A stretch of DNA of 64,000 nucleotides from Hymenobacter latericoloratus (GTDB taxonomy: Bacteria > Bacteroidota > Bacteroidia > Cytophagales > Hymenobacteraceae): assembly GCF_014199535.1 (NCBI RefSeq), contig NZ_JACHNV010000003.1, forward strand, positions 621,289 through 685,288, read 5' to 3'. Position numbers and translations under genes: made by a program. The stretch's first letter is position 1. Each line of letters begins with the position of its first letter. This document shows positions 37,054 through 46,435 of the stretch, one piece after another. Under the pieces are notes generated by a model that was given only the letters and a program-made list of their open reading frames with translations, ran no database searches and was not told the DNA's origin.

Positions 37054-40029
37054 CTAGAATAGTTTCAGCTGCGACTTGGGCGTTTTTAGCACGGCCTGGG
37101 CCTGGGCAACGTCGGCTTCCGATATGTCAACGGGGCCGGTTAGCTCGGGCAGGGGCTCGTTGTCATTGGCCGCGGCATCGGGGGTAGCGGCGGGGCGCGG
37201 AATGGTAGCCGGGCCAACTTTTTTCTTGCCGGCTTTGCGCTCGGGTTCCGGTCCTTCATCAGTGAGCAGCGTCACTGAGTGCAGCTTGAAGTAGTTGAGC
37301 TTGTTGCCCATGGCCCGCCAGCCTTTCACGTCAATAAACTCGTGGAGTAACAGGCGTTCGGTGAGCTTTTCTCCCTTCTTTTCCTTCTGCACTTTCATTT
37401 CTATCTCCGGGGTCGGGCCACACGTAGCGCACACCAGGCTGCTGCCTTTCGTCTCTGAAATAAAGATGAAGGGTTTGCGCTGGGTGGTGGTTTCGATGCG
37501 GAAACGCTTGACGTAATGGGTCTTTGTTTCCCCTTCCAGATACACCGCATTAATTACGACATCCGCGTCAAACTTGCGCAGAAGCACAATCTTGTGCAGT
37601 TCAAAGTGGAAGGTCAGGTCTGGGGGTAGCAACTCGTAGCTGCCATCCTTGTACACCACCAAAATGCTGTCGTCGGTGTCAAATGCTCCGAGGTAGCGGC
37701 CGTGACCGGCGTGATTCAGGCGGCCCACCACGCTGTCGAAGAATACTTCCCGCCCACCCAGGGTGGAGTCGCCCACGGCTTTGCGGGTGATTTTCTTGAT
37801 GGGCTGCTTCGTGACGATATTGCCCATGGAGCCTTTGCCTTTGATGGCCAGCTCGGCAAAATCAAAGTCAAACTGCTTCACTCGGGCCGGGGCCTTATCG
37901 GAGAGCTGCACGCTCACAATCTCCGATTCCGAGTTCGGGTTGGCCGTGAGGTAGAGGGTTTTGGTGCCCTTGGTGCCTTTGGTCAGGTCGTACACCTTGT
38001 CGCGGGTGATACCCGTCACCAGGAAGCGCTTGGCGAAGCTGATGCCCGAGGCGCCATCCTGGTAGATCATGTTATATACCAGCCGGTCGTCGTTCTTGTT
38101 GTACACCCCAGCGTAAAGGATATCCTTACCCACAAAGGTCTTTTCAGCAATTTTTGACACCGTAAAAGTACCGTCGCGCCGAATAGCAATAATGTCGTCC
38201 AAGTCGGAGCAGCTGGTGACTTCCACCGCCTTTTCGTCCTTTTTCAGACCGTAGCCCACGAAGCCATCCTGGTAGTTCACGTAGAGCTTCTGGTTAGCAA
38301 TGGCTACTTTCTGGGCCGTTACCACATCAAAGGTGCGCAGCTGCGTTTTCCGCTCCCGGCCCGCGCCGTACTTTTTCAGCAGGCCTTCGAAGTACTGGAT
38401 GGCGTAGCGGACAATGTTAGCCAGGTGATCGGCCACCTCGGCCAGCTCCGTTTCCAGCTTCTGAATGTACTCGTCGGCCTTGAAGCCGTCGTACTTGGAA
38501 ATGCGCTTGATGCGAATTTCGGTCAGGCGAGTCAGGTCGTCCTCCGTGATGGGGCGACGCAGGACAATGCGCGTGTCGTTGGCCTTTTGCTTCTCCCCTT
38601 CCACCCGCACGAATTTCTTCAGGCCGGCATCGATGGTCTGCAGAATTTCCTCCCAGGTTTCGCACTCCTCAATTTTGCGGTAGATGCGGTTCTCGATAAA
38701 GATCTTCTCCAGCGAGGCCGAATGCCATTTTTCCTGCAGCTCTTCCTGGCGGATTTCCAGCTCCCGCTCCAGCAAACGCACCGTTTTTTGGGTGCTCAGG
38801 CGCAGCATGTCCTCTACCCCCACAAAGCGCGGCTTATCCTCGATAATCACGCAGGTGTTGGGGGAAATGCTGATTTCGCAGTCGGTGAAGGCGTAGAGGG
38901 CATCCATGGTGAGGTCGGGGCTAACGCCGGCCGGCAAGTGCACCTGAATCTCCACCTCGGCGGCCGTGTTATCGACTACCTTCTTGATCTTGATTTTATT
39001 TGCTTCCGAAGCCTTCACGATGCTTTCCATCAGCGCCGTGGTGGTGGTGCCGTAGGGAATGTCGCGAATCACGAGCATGGTCTTATCAACCTTCTCGATG
39101 GTAGCCCGCAAGCGGATTTTGGCCCCGCGCAGGCCGCCGTTGTAATTGCTCACGTCGCAGAGGCCGCCGGTCGGGAAGTCGGGGAACAATTGTATTTCCC
39201 TACCCCGCAGCACGTCGATAGAGGCCTTGCACAACTCGCGGAAGTTGTGAGGCATAATCTTGGTGCTCAGGCCCACGGCAATGCCCTCTACCCCCTGCGC
39301 CAGCAGCAGCGGAAACTTCACGGGTAACGTGGTGGGCTCGCGCTTGCGGCCGTCGTAGCTCATCTGCCACTCCGTGATGTCCGGGTTGAACACCACGTCC
39401 AGCGCGAACTTGCTTAGGCGGGCCTCAATGTAGCGCGGGGCGGCCGCCCCGTCGCCGGTGCGGATGTCGCCCCAGTTGCCCTGGGTCTCAATCAGCAGGT
39501 CTTTCTGGCCCAGGTTCACCATGGCGTCGCCGATGGAGGCGTCGCCGTGGGGGTGGTACTGCATGGTCTGCCCGATAACGTTAGCCACTTTGTTGAAGCG
39601 GCCGTCGTCCATCTCCTTCATGGCGTGCAGAATGCGGCGCTGCACGGGCTTGAGGCCGTCCTCAATGGCGGGCACGGCGCGTTCCAGAATCACGTAGGAA
39701 GCATAGTCCAGAAACCAGTTCTGGTACATGCCGTTCACCGTAGCTACATCGTGAATGGTTTCGCCGGGGGCGAATTTGGGCTCCTCTTCCGTTTCTTCGG
39801 TCACGGGCTCCGGCTCGGTCACGGCGTCCACATCGGCGCCCGACTCGGCCAGTAGTAGCTCGCCGGTTTCGCTTACCACCAGTTGGGTAGTATCCTCTTC
39901 CGGCTCGGAGGGCACAGCAGCATCCGCCGGCGTAGCCGACTCGGCCCCGAACGCAAAGGAGTCGCCGGCGCCGAAGGTGTTCGGCTGCTCGTCCTGGTTC
40001 GGGTCGTGGGGGTTCGTCTCTTCTGACAC
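37054..40029 (-). CDS. parC: DNA topoisomerase IV subunit A
   Basis: The breakage-reunion subunit that decatenates chromosomes. The 991-aa protein starts at GTG with an acidic, low-complexity N-terminal extension of about 80-90 residues not present in E. coli ParC. The core starts FLDYASYVILERAVPAIEDG, and the catalytic Tyr lies in GAAAPRYIEARLS near residue 199. The C-terminal beta-pinwheel region lacks the GyrA box as far as I can see, which fits ParC rather than GyrA. parE is 119 bases upstream on the same strand, supporting the pair. Confidence 0.9.
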   Translation of the reverse strand: MSEETNPHDPNQDEQPNTFGAGDSFAFGAESATPADAAVPSEPEEDTTQLVVSETGELLLAESGADVDAVTEPEPVTEETEEEPKFAPGETIHDVATVNGMYQNWFLDYASYVILERAVPAIEDGLKPVQRRILHAMKEMDDGRFNKVANVIGQTMQYHPHGDASIGDAMVNLGQKDLLIETQGNWGDIRTGDGAAAPRYIEARLSKFALDVVFNPDITEWQMSYDGRKREPTTLPVKFPLLLAQGVEGIAVGLSTKIMPHNFRELCKASIDVLRGREIQLFPDFPTGGLCDVSNYNGGLRGAKIRLRATIEKVDKTMLVIRDIPYGTTTTALMESIVKASEANKIKIKKVVDNTAAEVEIQVHLPAGVSPDLTMDALYAFTDCEISISPNTCVIIEDKPRFVGVEDMLRLSTQKTVRLLERELEIRQEELQEKWHSASLEKIFIENRIYRKIEECETWEEILQTIDAGLKKFVRVEGEKQKANDTRIVLRRPITEDDLTRLTEIRIKRISKYDGFKADEYIQKLETELAEVADHLANIVRYAIQYFEGLLKKYGAGRERKTQLRTFDVVTAQKVAIANQKLYVNYQDGFVGYGLKKDEKAVEVTSCSDLDDIIAIRRDGTFTVSKIAEKTFVGKDILYAGVYNKNDDRLVYNMIYQDGASGISFAKRFLVTGITRDKVYDLTKGTKGTKTLYLTANPNSESEIVSVQLSDKAPARVKQFDFDFAELAIKGKGSMGNIVTKQPIKKITRKAVGDSTLGGREVFFDSVVGRLNHAGHGRYLGAFDTDDSILVVYKDGSYELLPPDLTFHFELHKIVLLRKFDADVVINAVYLEGETKTHYVKRFRIETTTQRKPFIFISETKGSSLVCATCGPTPEIEMKVQKEKKGEKLTERLLLHEFIDVKGWRAMGNKLNYFKLHSVTLLTDEGPEPERKAGKKKVGPATIPRPAATPDAAANDNEPLPELTGPVDISEADVAQAQAVLKTPKSQLKLF

Positions 40030-40148
40030 AGTAGGGTGTGGCGCTTGCCACGATTATTGTTCTTGTACCTCTCTCCTGCTCCCAGGGGTAGCAGAAGGTT
40101 AACTTCTTCGTTTTAGGCGGCTGAAACCGCCCGGCAACTGCTTTGGCC

Positions 40149-42068
40149 TTAGGCCAGATCCGCTTCCGCTACTTCCTCCACGGGCAGCACGTCGGAAGTC
40201 ACCAGATCTTTCTCTAAACGCAGGTTTTCAATGATGAATTCCTGACGAGCCGGCGTGTTCTTGCCCATGTAGTAATTCAGAACTTGCTGAATAGAGCGGT
40301 CAGACTGCAGAATGACGGGCTCCAGCTTGATGTTGTCGCCAATGAATTTGCCGAACTCGTCGGGCGAGATTTCTCCCAAGCCTTTAAAGCGGGTGACCTC
40401 GGGGTTGCGGCCCAGCTTGCGCATGGCCGCCTGCTTTTCCTGCTCGTTGTAGCAGTAGATGGTCGTTTTCTTGTTGCGGACGCGGAACAGCGGGGTTTCT
40501 AGAATGAACACGTGGCCATTACGCACCAAATCGGGGAAGAACTGCAGGAAGAACGTGAGCAGCAGCAGCCGGATGTGCATGCCGTCCACGTCGGCGTCGG
40601 TGGCAATTACCACCCGGTTATAGCGCAGGTTTTCAATACCTTCCTCGATGTTGAGCGCGTGCTGGAGCAAGTTCAGCTCCTCGTTCTCGTACACGATTTT
40701 CTTTTTCAGCCCGAAGCAGTTCAGGGGTTTACCGCGCAGAGAGAAAACAGCCTCCGTTTCTACGTTGCGGCTCTTGGTGATGGAGCCCGAGGCCGAATCA
40801 CCTTCCGTAATAAAGAGGGTAGTAAGCAGCTCTTTCTCCGCTTCCTTGGTTTCGCCCAGGTGCAGGCGGCAGTCGCGGAGCTTGCGGTTGTGCAGGTTGG
40901 CTTTTTTGGCGCGCTGGTTGGCCAGCTTTTTCACGCCCGCCATGTCCTTGCGCTCCCGCTCGCTTTGCTCAATGCGCTTGCGCAGGGCCTCCGCCACCGC
41001 CGGATTTTTGTGCAGGTAGTTATCGAGGTGTTCTTTTACAAAGTCTAGTACGAAACCGCGCACCGTGGGCCCATCAGGCCCCATGTTGATGGAACCGAGC
41101 TTGGTTTTGGTCTGCGACTCGAACACCGGCTCCTGTACGCGCACCGAAATGGCGGCAATGATGGAGCCGCGAATGTCGGCCGCGTCGTACTCTTTCTTGT
41201 AGAACTCGCGCACGGTTTTCACCACGGCTTCCCGGAAAGCGGCCAGGTGCGTGCCGCCCTGGGTGGTGTACTGCCCATTCACGAAGGAGTAATACTCCTC
41301 GCCGTAATCATTACCGTGAGTGAGAGCCAGCTCGATATCGGGACCTTTGAGGTGGATGATGGGGTAGCGCAGGCTCTCCGGGTCGGCCTTGCGGGCCAGC
41401 AAATCCAGCAGACCGTTCTCGGAGTAGTACTTCTGGCCGTTGAAATTGATGGTGAGGCCGGCGTTCAGATAAACATAATTCCAGATCTGATTTTCCAAGT
41501 ACTCCGGGATGAAGCGGTAGTTACGGAAAATAGAATCGTCGGGCTGGAAGGTCATCAGCGTACCGTTGCGCTGGCTGGTTTTCACCGGCTTCGGGTCGCT
41601 GGTGAGCACGCCCTGCGAAAACTCCGCCGACTTCATCAGCCCGTCGCGCACGCTCTGCACCAGAAAGTAGTTGCTGAGCGCGTTAACCGCTTTAGTGCCT
41701 ACCCCGTTTAAGCCCACAGACTTCTGGAAGACCTTGGAGTCGTACTTACCGCCCGTGTTAATCTTGCTTACTACCTCTACCACCTTGCCCAGCGGAATGC
41801 CTCGCCCATAGTCACGCACCTGCACGCGGCTGTCCGAAATCTTGATGTCGATGGTGCGGCCGTGGCCCATCACGTGCTCATCGATGGAGTTGTCAATCAC
41901 TTCCTTCACGAGCACGTAAATGCCATCATCGTAGCTGGAGCCGTCGCCGAGCTTACCGATGTACATGCCGGGGCGCAGCCGGATGTGCTCGCGCCAGTCC
42001 AGGGAGCGGATGCTGTCTTCGGTGTAGCCGTGGTTGGGGGTAGCGGCGGGTACTTGTTCTTCAGCCAT
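40149..42068 (-). CDS. parE: DNA topoisomerase IV subunit B
   Basis: ATPase subunit partnered with ParC. The 639-aa protein has the GHKL ATPase motif [31 protein letters not shown] and the TOPRIM motif TEGDSASGS near residue 417 with [10 protein letters not shown]. Length matches ParE. It is first of the parE-parC unit. Confidence 0.93.
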   Translation of the reverse strand: MAEEQVPAATPNHGYTEDSIRSLDWREHIRLRPGMYIGKLGDGSSYDDGIYVLVKEVIDNSIDEHVMGHGRTIDIKISDSRVQVRDYGRGIPLGKVVEVVSKINTGGKYDSKVFQKSVGLNGVGTKAVNALSNYFLVQSVRDGLMKSAEFSQGVLTSDPKPVKTSQRNGTLMTFQPDDSIFRNYRFIPEYLENQIWNYVYLNAGLTINFNGQKYYSENGLLDLLARKADPESLRYPIIHLKGPDIELALTHGNDYGEEYYSFVNGQYTTQGGTHLAAFREAVVKTVREFYKKEYDAADIRGSIIAAISVRVQEPVFESQTKTKLGSINMGPDGPTVRGFVLDFVKEHLDNYLHKNPAVAEALRKRIEQSERERKDMAGVKKLANQRAKKANLHNRKLRDCRLHLGETKEAEKELLTTLFITEGDSASGSITKSRNVETEAVFSLRGKPLNCFGLKKKIVYENEELNLLQHALNIEEGIENLRYNRVVIATDADVDGMHIRLLLLTFFLQFFPDLVRNGHVFILETPLFRVRNKKTTIYCYNEQEKQAAMRKLGRNPEVTRFKGLGEISPDEFGKFIGDNIKLEPVILQSDRSIQQVLNYYMGKNTPARQEFIIENLRLEKDLVTSDVLPVEEVAEADLA

Positions 42069-42260
42069 GAAATCGGGTAATCAAATTTGAGGTAAAATAA
42101 CGCAGAAAATTGGCCTTTTCCGCGTCTTTCTTTCGCTATTCAAGTTAGCAAAATTTCATTTACCAACCCAGTCGCGCGCCCGATTGTTCCCCCCAAACCG
42201 TACAAAATCTGCCAACCTTCTTGCTTTCACTTCCTTTGTTTTACCAATTTTCTTAGCAAT

Positions 42261-43448
42261 ATGTTTCCTCCCGCTACCCAACATCATTTGCCTCCCTCCG
42301 GCCACAAGCCCACGCCTGAGGTAAAGCAAACTCCGGTAGTTCAGTTTGCCTTCCTCATGATTGGGGCGGTACTGCTGGTGTATTCTTTGCGCGTCCTGGA
42401 TGACGTGCTGTTGCCTCTTGTCTTTTCGGGTATCTTCTCGCTACTGCTGCTGCCCATTTGCCGGTGGCTGGAGCTGAAAGGCCTGCCCCGGGTGCTGGCC
42501 ATTATCCTGTGTTTGCTGCTGCTGGTGCTTATTGTGGCCGGCGTGGTGGTAGGCTTTGGCTCGCAGCTGGCTCAGTTCAAGAACGAGATACCCAAGCTGC
42601 AAACAAAAACAATGGAGTTCTTCAACTCGGCTCAGGAGTGGGCGCACCAGCGCTTTGGCTACCAGCCCATGAGCATTGAGGAGGTCAAGGACTCCACCAT
42701 GAAGGCGCTCAAAAAATCGGGCGGCACGTATCTGGGCACCACGCTCAACACCACTACTTCGGCCCTGAGCAACATTCTGCAGGTTTTCATTTATATCTTC
42801 TGTCTGCTGCTCTACCGCGACCATCTGCGCCAGTTTATGTTCCGCTTTGTGGCCCCCGACAAGCGCACGGCGGTGCTGCACACCGTGGACAGCATTCAGA
42901 CGGTAGTGCAGGCCTACATTTCGGGCTTGGTGAAGGTGATTATCATTGTGGCCGTGCTCAACGGTATCGGGCTGGTAGCGCTGGGCGTGAAATTCGCGGT
43001 GTTCTTCGCCATTTTCGCCTCGGTGCTGGCCGTAATTCCCTATATCGGCATCATGATTGGGGCCACTATACCGGCCATTATCACGCTGGTAGAAACCGGC
43101 TCCATCGTGCAGGCTGCCTTGGTGATTGGGGTGTTTGTGGTGGTGCAGTTTCTGGAAGGCAACTTTATTACGCCCATGATTACGGGCTCCCAGGTAAGCA
43201 TCAACCCGCTGGCCGCCATTCTGGCCCTAATCCTGGGCAACGAGCTGTGGGGCACGCCGGGCATGATTCTGAGCATTCCGATTATGGCTGTTATCAAGGT
43301 AGTGCTGGATGCCAGCAAAGTGACCGAGCCTTGGGGCTTCCTGCTGGGCGACACGGCAGAGGGAGAAAACTCTACCAAAGCCGGCGAAAAGCAGCCGGGT
43401 TTTTTAGGCCGGCTCTGGGGCCGCGTAACCGGTAAAGCAACCCAATGA
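42261..43448 (+). CDS. AI-2E family transporter
   Basis: An integral inner-membrane protein, 395 aa, of the PF01594 family: three N-terminal helices (VVQFAFLMIGAVLLVYSLRV first), a cytoplasmic middle with the helical KSGGTYLGTTLNTTTSALSN region, and the conserved AVIPYIGIMIGATIPAIITL and late LEGNFITPMITGSQVSINPL segments. Family members have been linked to autoinducer-2 export or to Na+(Li+)/H+ antiport; which applies here is unknown. It is monocistronic with a strong terminator. Confidence 0.88.
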   Translation: MFPPATQHHLPPSGHKPTPEVKQTPVVQFAFLMIGAVLLVYSLRVLDDVLLPLVFSGIFSLLLLPICRWLELKGLPRVLAIILCLLLLVLIVAGVVVGFGSQLAQFKNEIPKLQTKTMEFFNSAQEWAHQRFGYQPMSIEEVKDSTMKALKKSGGTYLGTTLNTTTSALSNILQVFIYIFCLLLYRDHLRQFMFRFVAPDKRTAVLHTVDSIQTVVQAYISGLVKVIIIVAVLNGIGLVALGVKFAVFFAIFASVLAVIPYIGIMIGATIPAIITLVETGSIVQAALVIGVFVVVQFLEGNFITPMITGSQVSINPLAAILALILGNELWGTPGMILSIPIMAVIKVVLDASKVTEPWGFLLGDTAEGENSTKAGEKQPGFLGRLWGRVTGKATQ

Positions 43449-43471
43449 CCCCGGCCATATAAGCGCTTTTT

Positions 43472-43511
43472 GAATCCCCCGTCGGCTTTTACCGGCGGGG
43501 GATTCTTTTTT
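43472..43511 (+). terminator. terminator after the AI-2E family gene
   Basis: GAATCCCCCGTCGG pairs with CCGGCGGGGGATTC (one wobble) followed by TTTTTT. Confidence 0.85.
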
Positions 43512-43657
43512 AGCCCGAAGTCAAGGTGAAACTCTGATAACCGAAATTTTATAATCCGGGAAAGGCAACCTGCGCCGCCCGTACCGGGTATAAAAGCCCA
43601 TCAGTCCCCTACTTCAGGACTCGTAAATCTCTTTCCTTTCATTCAAAACTTTAGATC

Positions 43658-44128
43658 ATGGCCACTATAACCGGCGATACTGCCCGCGCTTACAACGACC
43701 TCGTAGAAATCAACAAAACGGCCGCCAAAGGCTACCAGGAAGCCGCCGAAGGCGCCAGCAGTGCCGACCTGAAGGCGAAGTTCAGCCAGTTCAGCCAGCA
43801 GCGCGCTCAGTTTGCCTCCGAGCTGTCGCAGCACGCCCAGCAGTACGGCATCAGCACGGAAGAAGGCAACACCATTGAGGGCCTGGTAGCCGACGCCGCC
43901 GCCGCTGTGCACCGCGGCTGGATTAACATCAAATCGGCCATTACGGGCCATGACGACAGCGCCATTCTGGGCGAGTGCGAAACCGGTGATGCCGTAGCCC
44001 TGCAGTCGTACGAAACGGCGCTGAAAGCTGCCGAGCTGCCCGCCGAGGCCCGCAACGTGCTACAGAAGCAACACGGAGAAATCCTGTCGGCCAAAAACTG
44101 GGTTACTCAGCAAAAAGGCACCCGCTAG
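43658..44128 (+). CDS. DUF2383 four-helix-bundle protein
   Basis: The 156-aa protein fits the PA2169/DUF2383 family of ferritin-like four-helix bundles: ARAYNDLVEINKTAAKGYQE, KFSQFSQQRAQFASELSQHA, AAAVHRGWINIKSAI and ILGECETGDAVALQSYETAL. The conserved acidic residues in helix 4 (ECETGDA) are present. The role is unknown; members are often stress-induced. It has no signal peptide and is monocistronic, with a terminator 23 bases later. No canonical primary-sigma promoter was seen before it, so an alternative sigma factor is possible. Confidence 0.85.
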   Translation: MATITGDTARAYNDLVEINKTAAKGYQEAAEGASSADLKAKFSQFSQQRAQFASELSQHAQQYGISTEEGNTIEGLVADAAAAVHRGWINIKSAITGHDDSAILGECETGDAVALQSYETALKAAELPAEARNVLQKQHGEILSAKNWVTQQKGTR

Positions 44129-44151
44129 GCCAGCAGCCGCATTACTTACAG

Positions 44152-44181
44152 AAAAGCCCGCCCTATCCGGCGGGCTTTTTT
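44152..44181 (+). terminator. terminator after the DUF2383 gene
   Basis: AAAAGCCCGCC / GGCGGGCTTTTTT stem with a 6-base loop. Confidence 0.85.
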
Positions 44182-44248
44182 AGTTTTCAGCTTGTTGGTA
44201 AGTCGCCCCAGGGAGGAGCTTTCTACCTCATGCAACCTTCCGGGGGCG

Positions 44249-44256
44249 TATCTTTG
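44249..44256 (+). promoter_or_regulatory. -7 promoter element of the exonuclease-GIY-YIG gene
   Basis: TATCTTTG, about 47 bases before the TTG start; no clear -33 TTG. Confidence 0.4.
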
Positions 44257-44302
44257 TTACCAATAGGATTAGCACGTTTGTTTACTTGATTCCGCGCTTC
44301 GT

Positions 44303-45814
44303 TTGTACGCCATCATTGACCTTGAGACTACCGGAGGGCAGCCCGCGCAGGACCGCATCACGGAAATAGCCATTTATATCCACGATGGGGAGAAAGTAGT
44401 GGATGAGTTCAGCACCCTGCTGAACCCCGGCCGACCCATCCCGTTTTTCATCACCCAGCTCACCGGCATTACCGATGACATGGTGCGCGACGCCCCGAAG
44501 TTTCATGAGGTAGCGCGCCGGATTGTGGAAATAACGGAGGGGTGCGTGTTCGTGGCCCACAATGTGCGCTTCGACTACTCTTTTCTGAAAAAAGAGTTTG
44601 CCGACCTGGGCTACAACTACTCGCGCAAAACGCTGTGTACCGTGCGCCTGAGCCGCTCCCTGATGCCTGGCCAGCCCAGCTACAGCCTGGGCAAGCTCTG
44701 CCAGAACATCGGGATTCCGCTCAACGACCGGCACCGCGCCACCGGCGACGCCGCCGCCACGGCCATTCTGTTTGGGCGGCTGCTCAAGATCAGTCAGCAG
44801 GAAGAAGCCCTGCAGGCCCCGGGCCTGAGCCCGGCCGAAACCCTGGCGGCCGTGGACGCCAACGCGCCCTCGGGCCGGCGGCCGGCGGCCGGCACTACGT
44901 CTGCGGCCACCAAGCAACCCTCGGCCCGGAAAATCAAGGCGGTGCAGGAGGCCATCCGGACGGCTTTGCTACCCCCTAACATCACCCCGGAGAAAGTGGC
45001 CTCCCTACCCCAGGAAGCGGGGGTGTATTACTTTCACGATGAGCAGGGCGAGGTTATTTACGTCGGGAAGAGCATCAATATCTACAAGCGGATTCAGCAG
45101 CACTTTGCCGTCGATTATAAGTCGCGCAAGAGCATCGAGTTCAAGAACTCTATTTCCGACATTACCTGGGAGCTGACGGGCTCGGAGCTGGTAGCGTTGC
45201 TCTACGAGTCGCATGAGATAAAGCGTCTGAAGCCCTTGTATAACCGGGCCCAGCGCCGCTCGGTGTTTCCGGCCGGCATCTTTCTGCGCACGGATGAGAA
45301 CGGGTACAAGCACCTCTACTACGGCCGCGCCGACGACCACGCCCAGTCGCACCCGCTGATTGCGCTGGGCAACCAGTACAAGGCCAAGGGCTTCCTGTTT
45401 CATAAGGTGGCCAAGTTCAACCTGTGCCAGAAGCTCTGTGACCTATACAAAACCACTGGCTCCTGCTTTGACTACCAGGTACACCGCTGCAAGGGGGCCT
45501 GCATCGGGCTGGAACCGGCCGAGGAATATAACCAACGCGTGGAGGCTGCCATCGAGTCGTTCACGTATGAGCACGGCTCTTTCGTGATTACCGGCCCCGG
45601 CCGCCGGCCCGATGAGAAAAGCATTGTAGTAGTAGAGAACGGGCGCTACCTGGGCTTCGGCTACGTGGATGACACTTTCACGGCCCGCCGCCTTCCTGAC
45701 TTCGTTGACGCCATTACCCGCTACAACGACAATAAGGATGTGCAGCAGATCATCCGGCAGTACCTGCGCACCAAGCACAAAGACAAGGTCAAAATCTTCA
45801 AGAACGCGGGGTAA
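44303..45814 (+). CDS. DnaQ-like exonuclease fused to GIY-YIG (UvrC-like) nuclease
   Basis: The 503-aa protein joins two nuclease modules. Residues 1-165 are a DEDDh 3'-5' exonuclease: YAIIDLETTGG (D, E), VFVAHNVRFDYSFL, and HRATGDAAAT (H, D). Residues about 232-310 form a GIY-YIG domain (AGVYYFHDEQGEVIYVGKSI). A C-terminal part with a UvrC-like Cys cluster (CDLYKTTGSCFDYQVHRCKG) follows. The same order is known in Cho/UvrC-like fusions of other bacteria and is expected to act in nucleotide excision repair. The start is TTG at 44303; no ATG fits, and the conserved exonuclease motif begins at residue 2. Confidence 0.88.
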   Translation: MYAIIDLETTGGQPAQDRITEIAIYIHDGEKVVDEFSTLLNPGRPIPFFITQLTGITDDMVRDAPKFHEVARRIVEITEGCVFVAHNVRFDYSFLKKEFADLGYNYSRKTLCTVRLSRSLMPGQPSYSLGKLCQNIGIPLNDRHRATGDAAATAILFGRLLKISQQEEALQAPGLSPAETLAAVDANAPSGRRPAAGTTSAATKQPSARKIKAVQEAIRTALLPPNITPEKVASLPQEAGVYYFHDEQGEVIYVGKSINIYKRIQQHFAVDYKSRKSIEFKNSISDITWELTGSELVALLYESHEIKRLKPLYNRAQRRSVFPAGIFLRTDENGYKHLYYGRADDHAQSHPLIALGNQYKAKGFLFHKVAKFNLCQKLCDLYKTTGSCFDYQVHRCKGACIGLEPAEEYNQRVEAAIESFTYEHGSFVITGPGRRPDEKSIVVVENGRYLGFGYVDDTFTARRLPDFVDAITRYNDNKDVQQIIRQYLRTKHKDKVKIFKNAG

Positions 45815-45856
45815 AATCTATTGCTAGGTGTGGCAGGCGCGCCCTGCATTTCGCTG

Positions 45857-45886
45857 TTGTATTGAATAGCAGAACTGCTATCTTCA
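45857..45886 (+). promoter_or_regulatory. promoter of the STAS-like gene
   Basis: TTG (45857-45859), 19 bases, TATCTTCA (45879-45886), two mismatches in the -7 element. The start would be near 45893. Confidence 0.4.
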
Positions 45887-45924
45887 AGGCAGACGGTCGG
45901 TGGCCGCCTGCAACCCGATGAAGT

Positions 45925-46377
45925 ATGGCCGTTGTGTACGAATCTTCCTACCTGCGAATACGGCACGAACCAGACAACCGACTGCTGGAGCTAGAATGGC
46001 TGCACCCAGTCAGTGGCGAGCAGTTGCGGGCCGGGCTCATGGCAAGCCTGCGCTCCGCTGAGGAACTTCAGATCAGGGCCTGGATTGGCAATATGAAAAA
46101 CCTGCAGACCATTGTGTTTCCCGATCAGCAGTGGATTTACGAGGAGTGGTTTCCGCGTTTTGCACGGTTGGGGGTACGGCGGCTGGCCGTGGTAGAGCTG
46201 GGCAACAGCGGCAGCCGGATGGGCATCGCCCAGATTATGCGCCACTCGGAGGGGCTGGTTCCGCTGGCTACGGCCTACTTTGCTACCCCCGAGGCAGCCC
46301 GCAACTGGGCCCGGCATTGGCGCGACGAAACTATGCTGCCCGGCAACGGGATTCCGGCTTATCCCTCCGGTTCCTGA
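45925..46377 (+). CDS. STAS/SpoIIAA-like hypothetical protein
   Basis: The 150-aa protein has alternating strands and helices (LLELEWLHPVSGEQLRAGLM, then RAWIGNMKNLQTI and RRLAVVELGNSG) resembling the STAS/SpoIIAA-like fold common in Hymenobacter. No signal peptide or catalytic motif is evident. Assignment rests on general pattern only. A phospho- or ligand-responsive switch would fit the fold, but no partner is adjacent. Confidence 0.6.
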   Translation: MAVVYESSYLRIRHEPDNRLLELEWLHPVSGEQLRAGLMASLRSAEELQIRAWIGNMKNLQTIVFPDQQWIYEEWFPRFARLGVRRLAVVELGNSGSRMGIAQIMRHSEGLVPLATAYFATPEAARNWARHWRDETMLPGNGIPAYPSGS

Positions 46378-46435
46378 TTTAGGAAAGGACACTGGTGCGC
46401 TGGAGCTCAGCAAGCAGGCCCCACCCGGCGGGCAG

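Noticed and set aside
40030..40148. Separate small gene between parE and parC
   Set aside because: No frame with protein-like composition; probably just the intercistronic spacer.
37054..42068. GyrA/GyrB rather than ParC/ParE
   Set aside because: Subunit B length (639 aa), lack of a visible GyrA box and the parE-parC adjacency favour topoisomerase IV, though a specific clade analysis was not possible.
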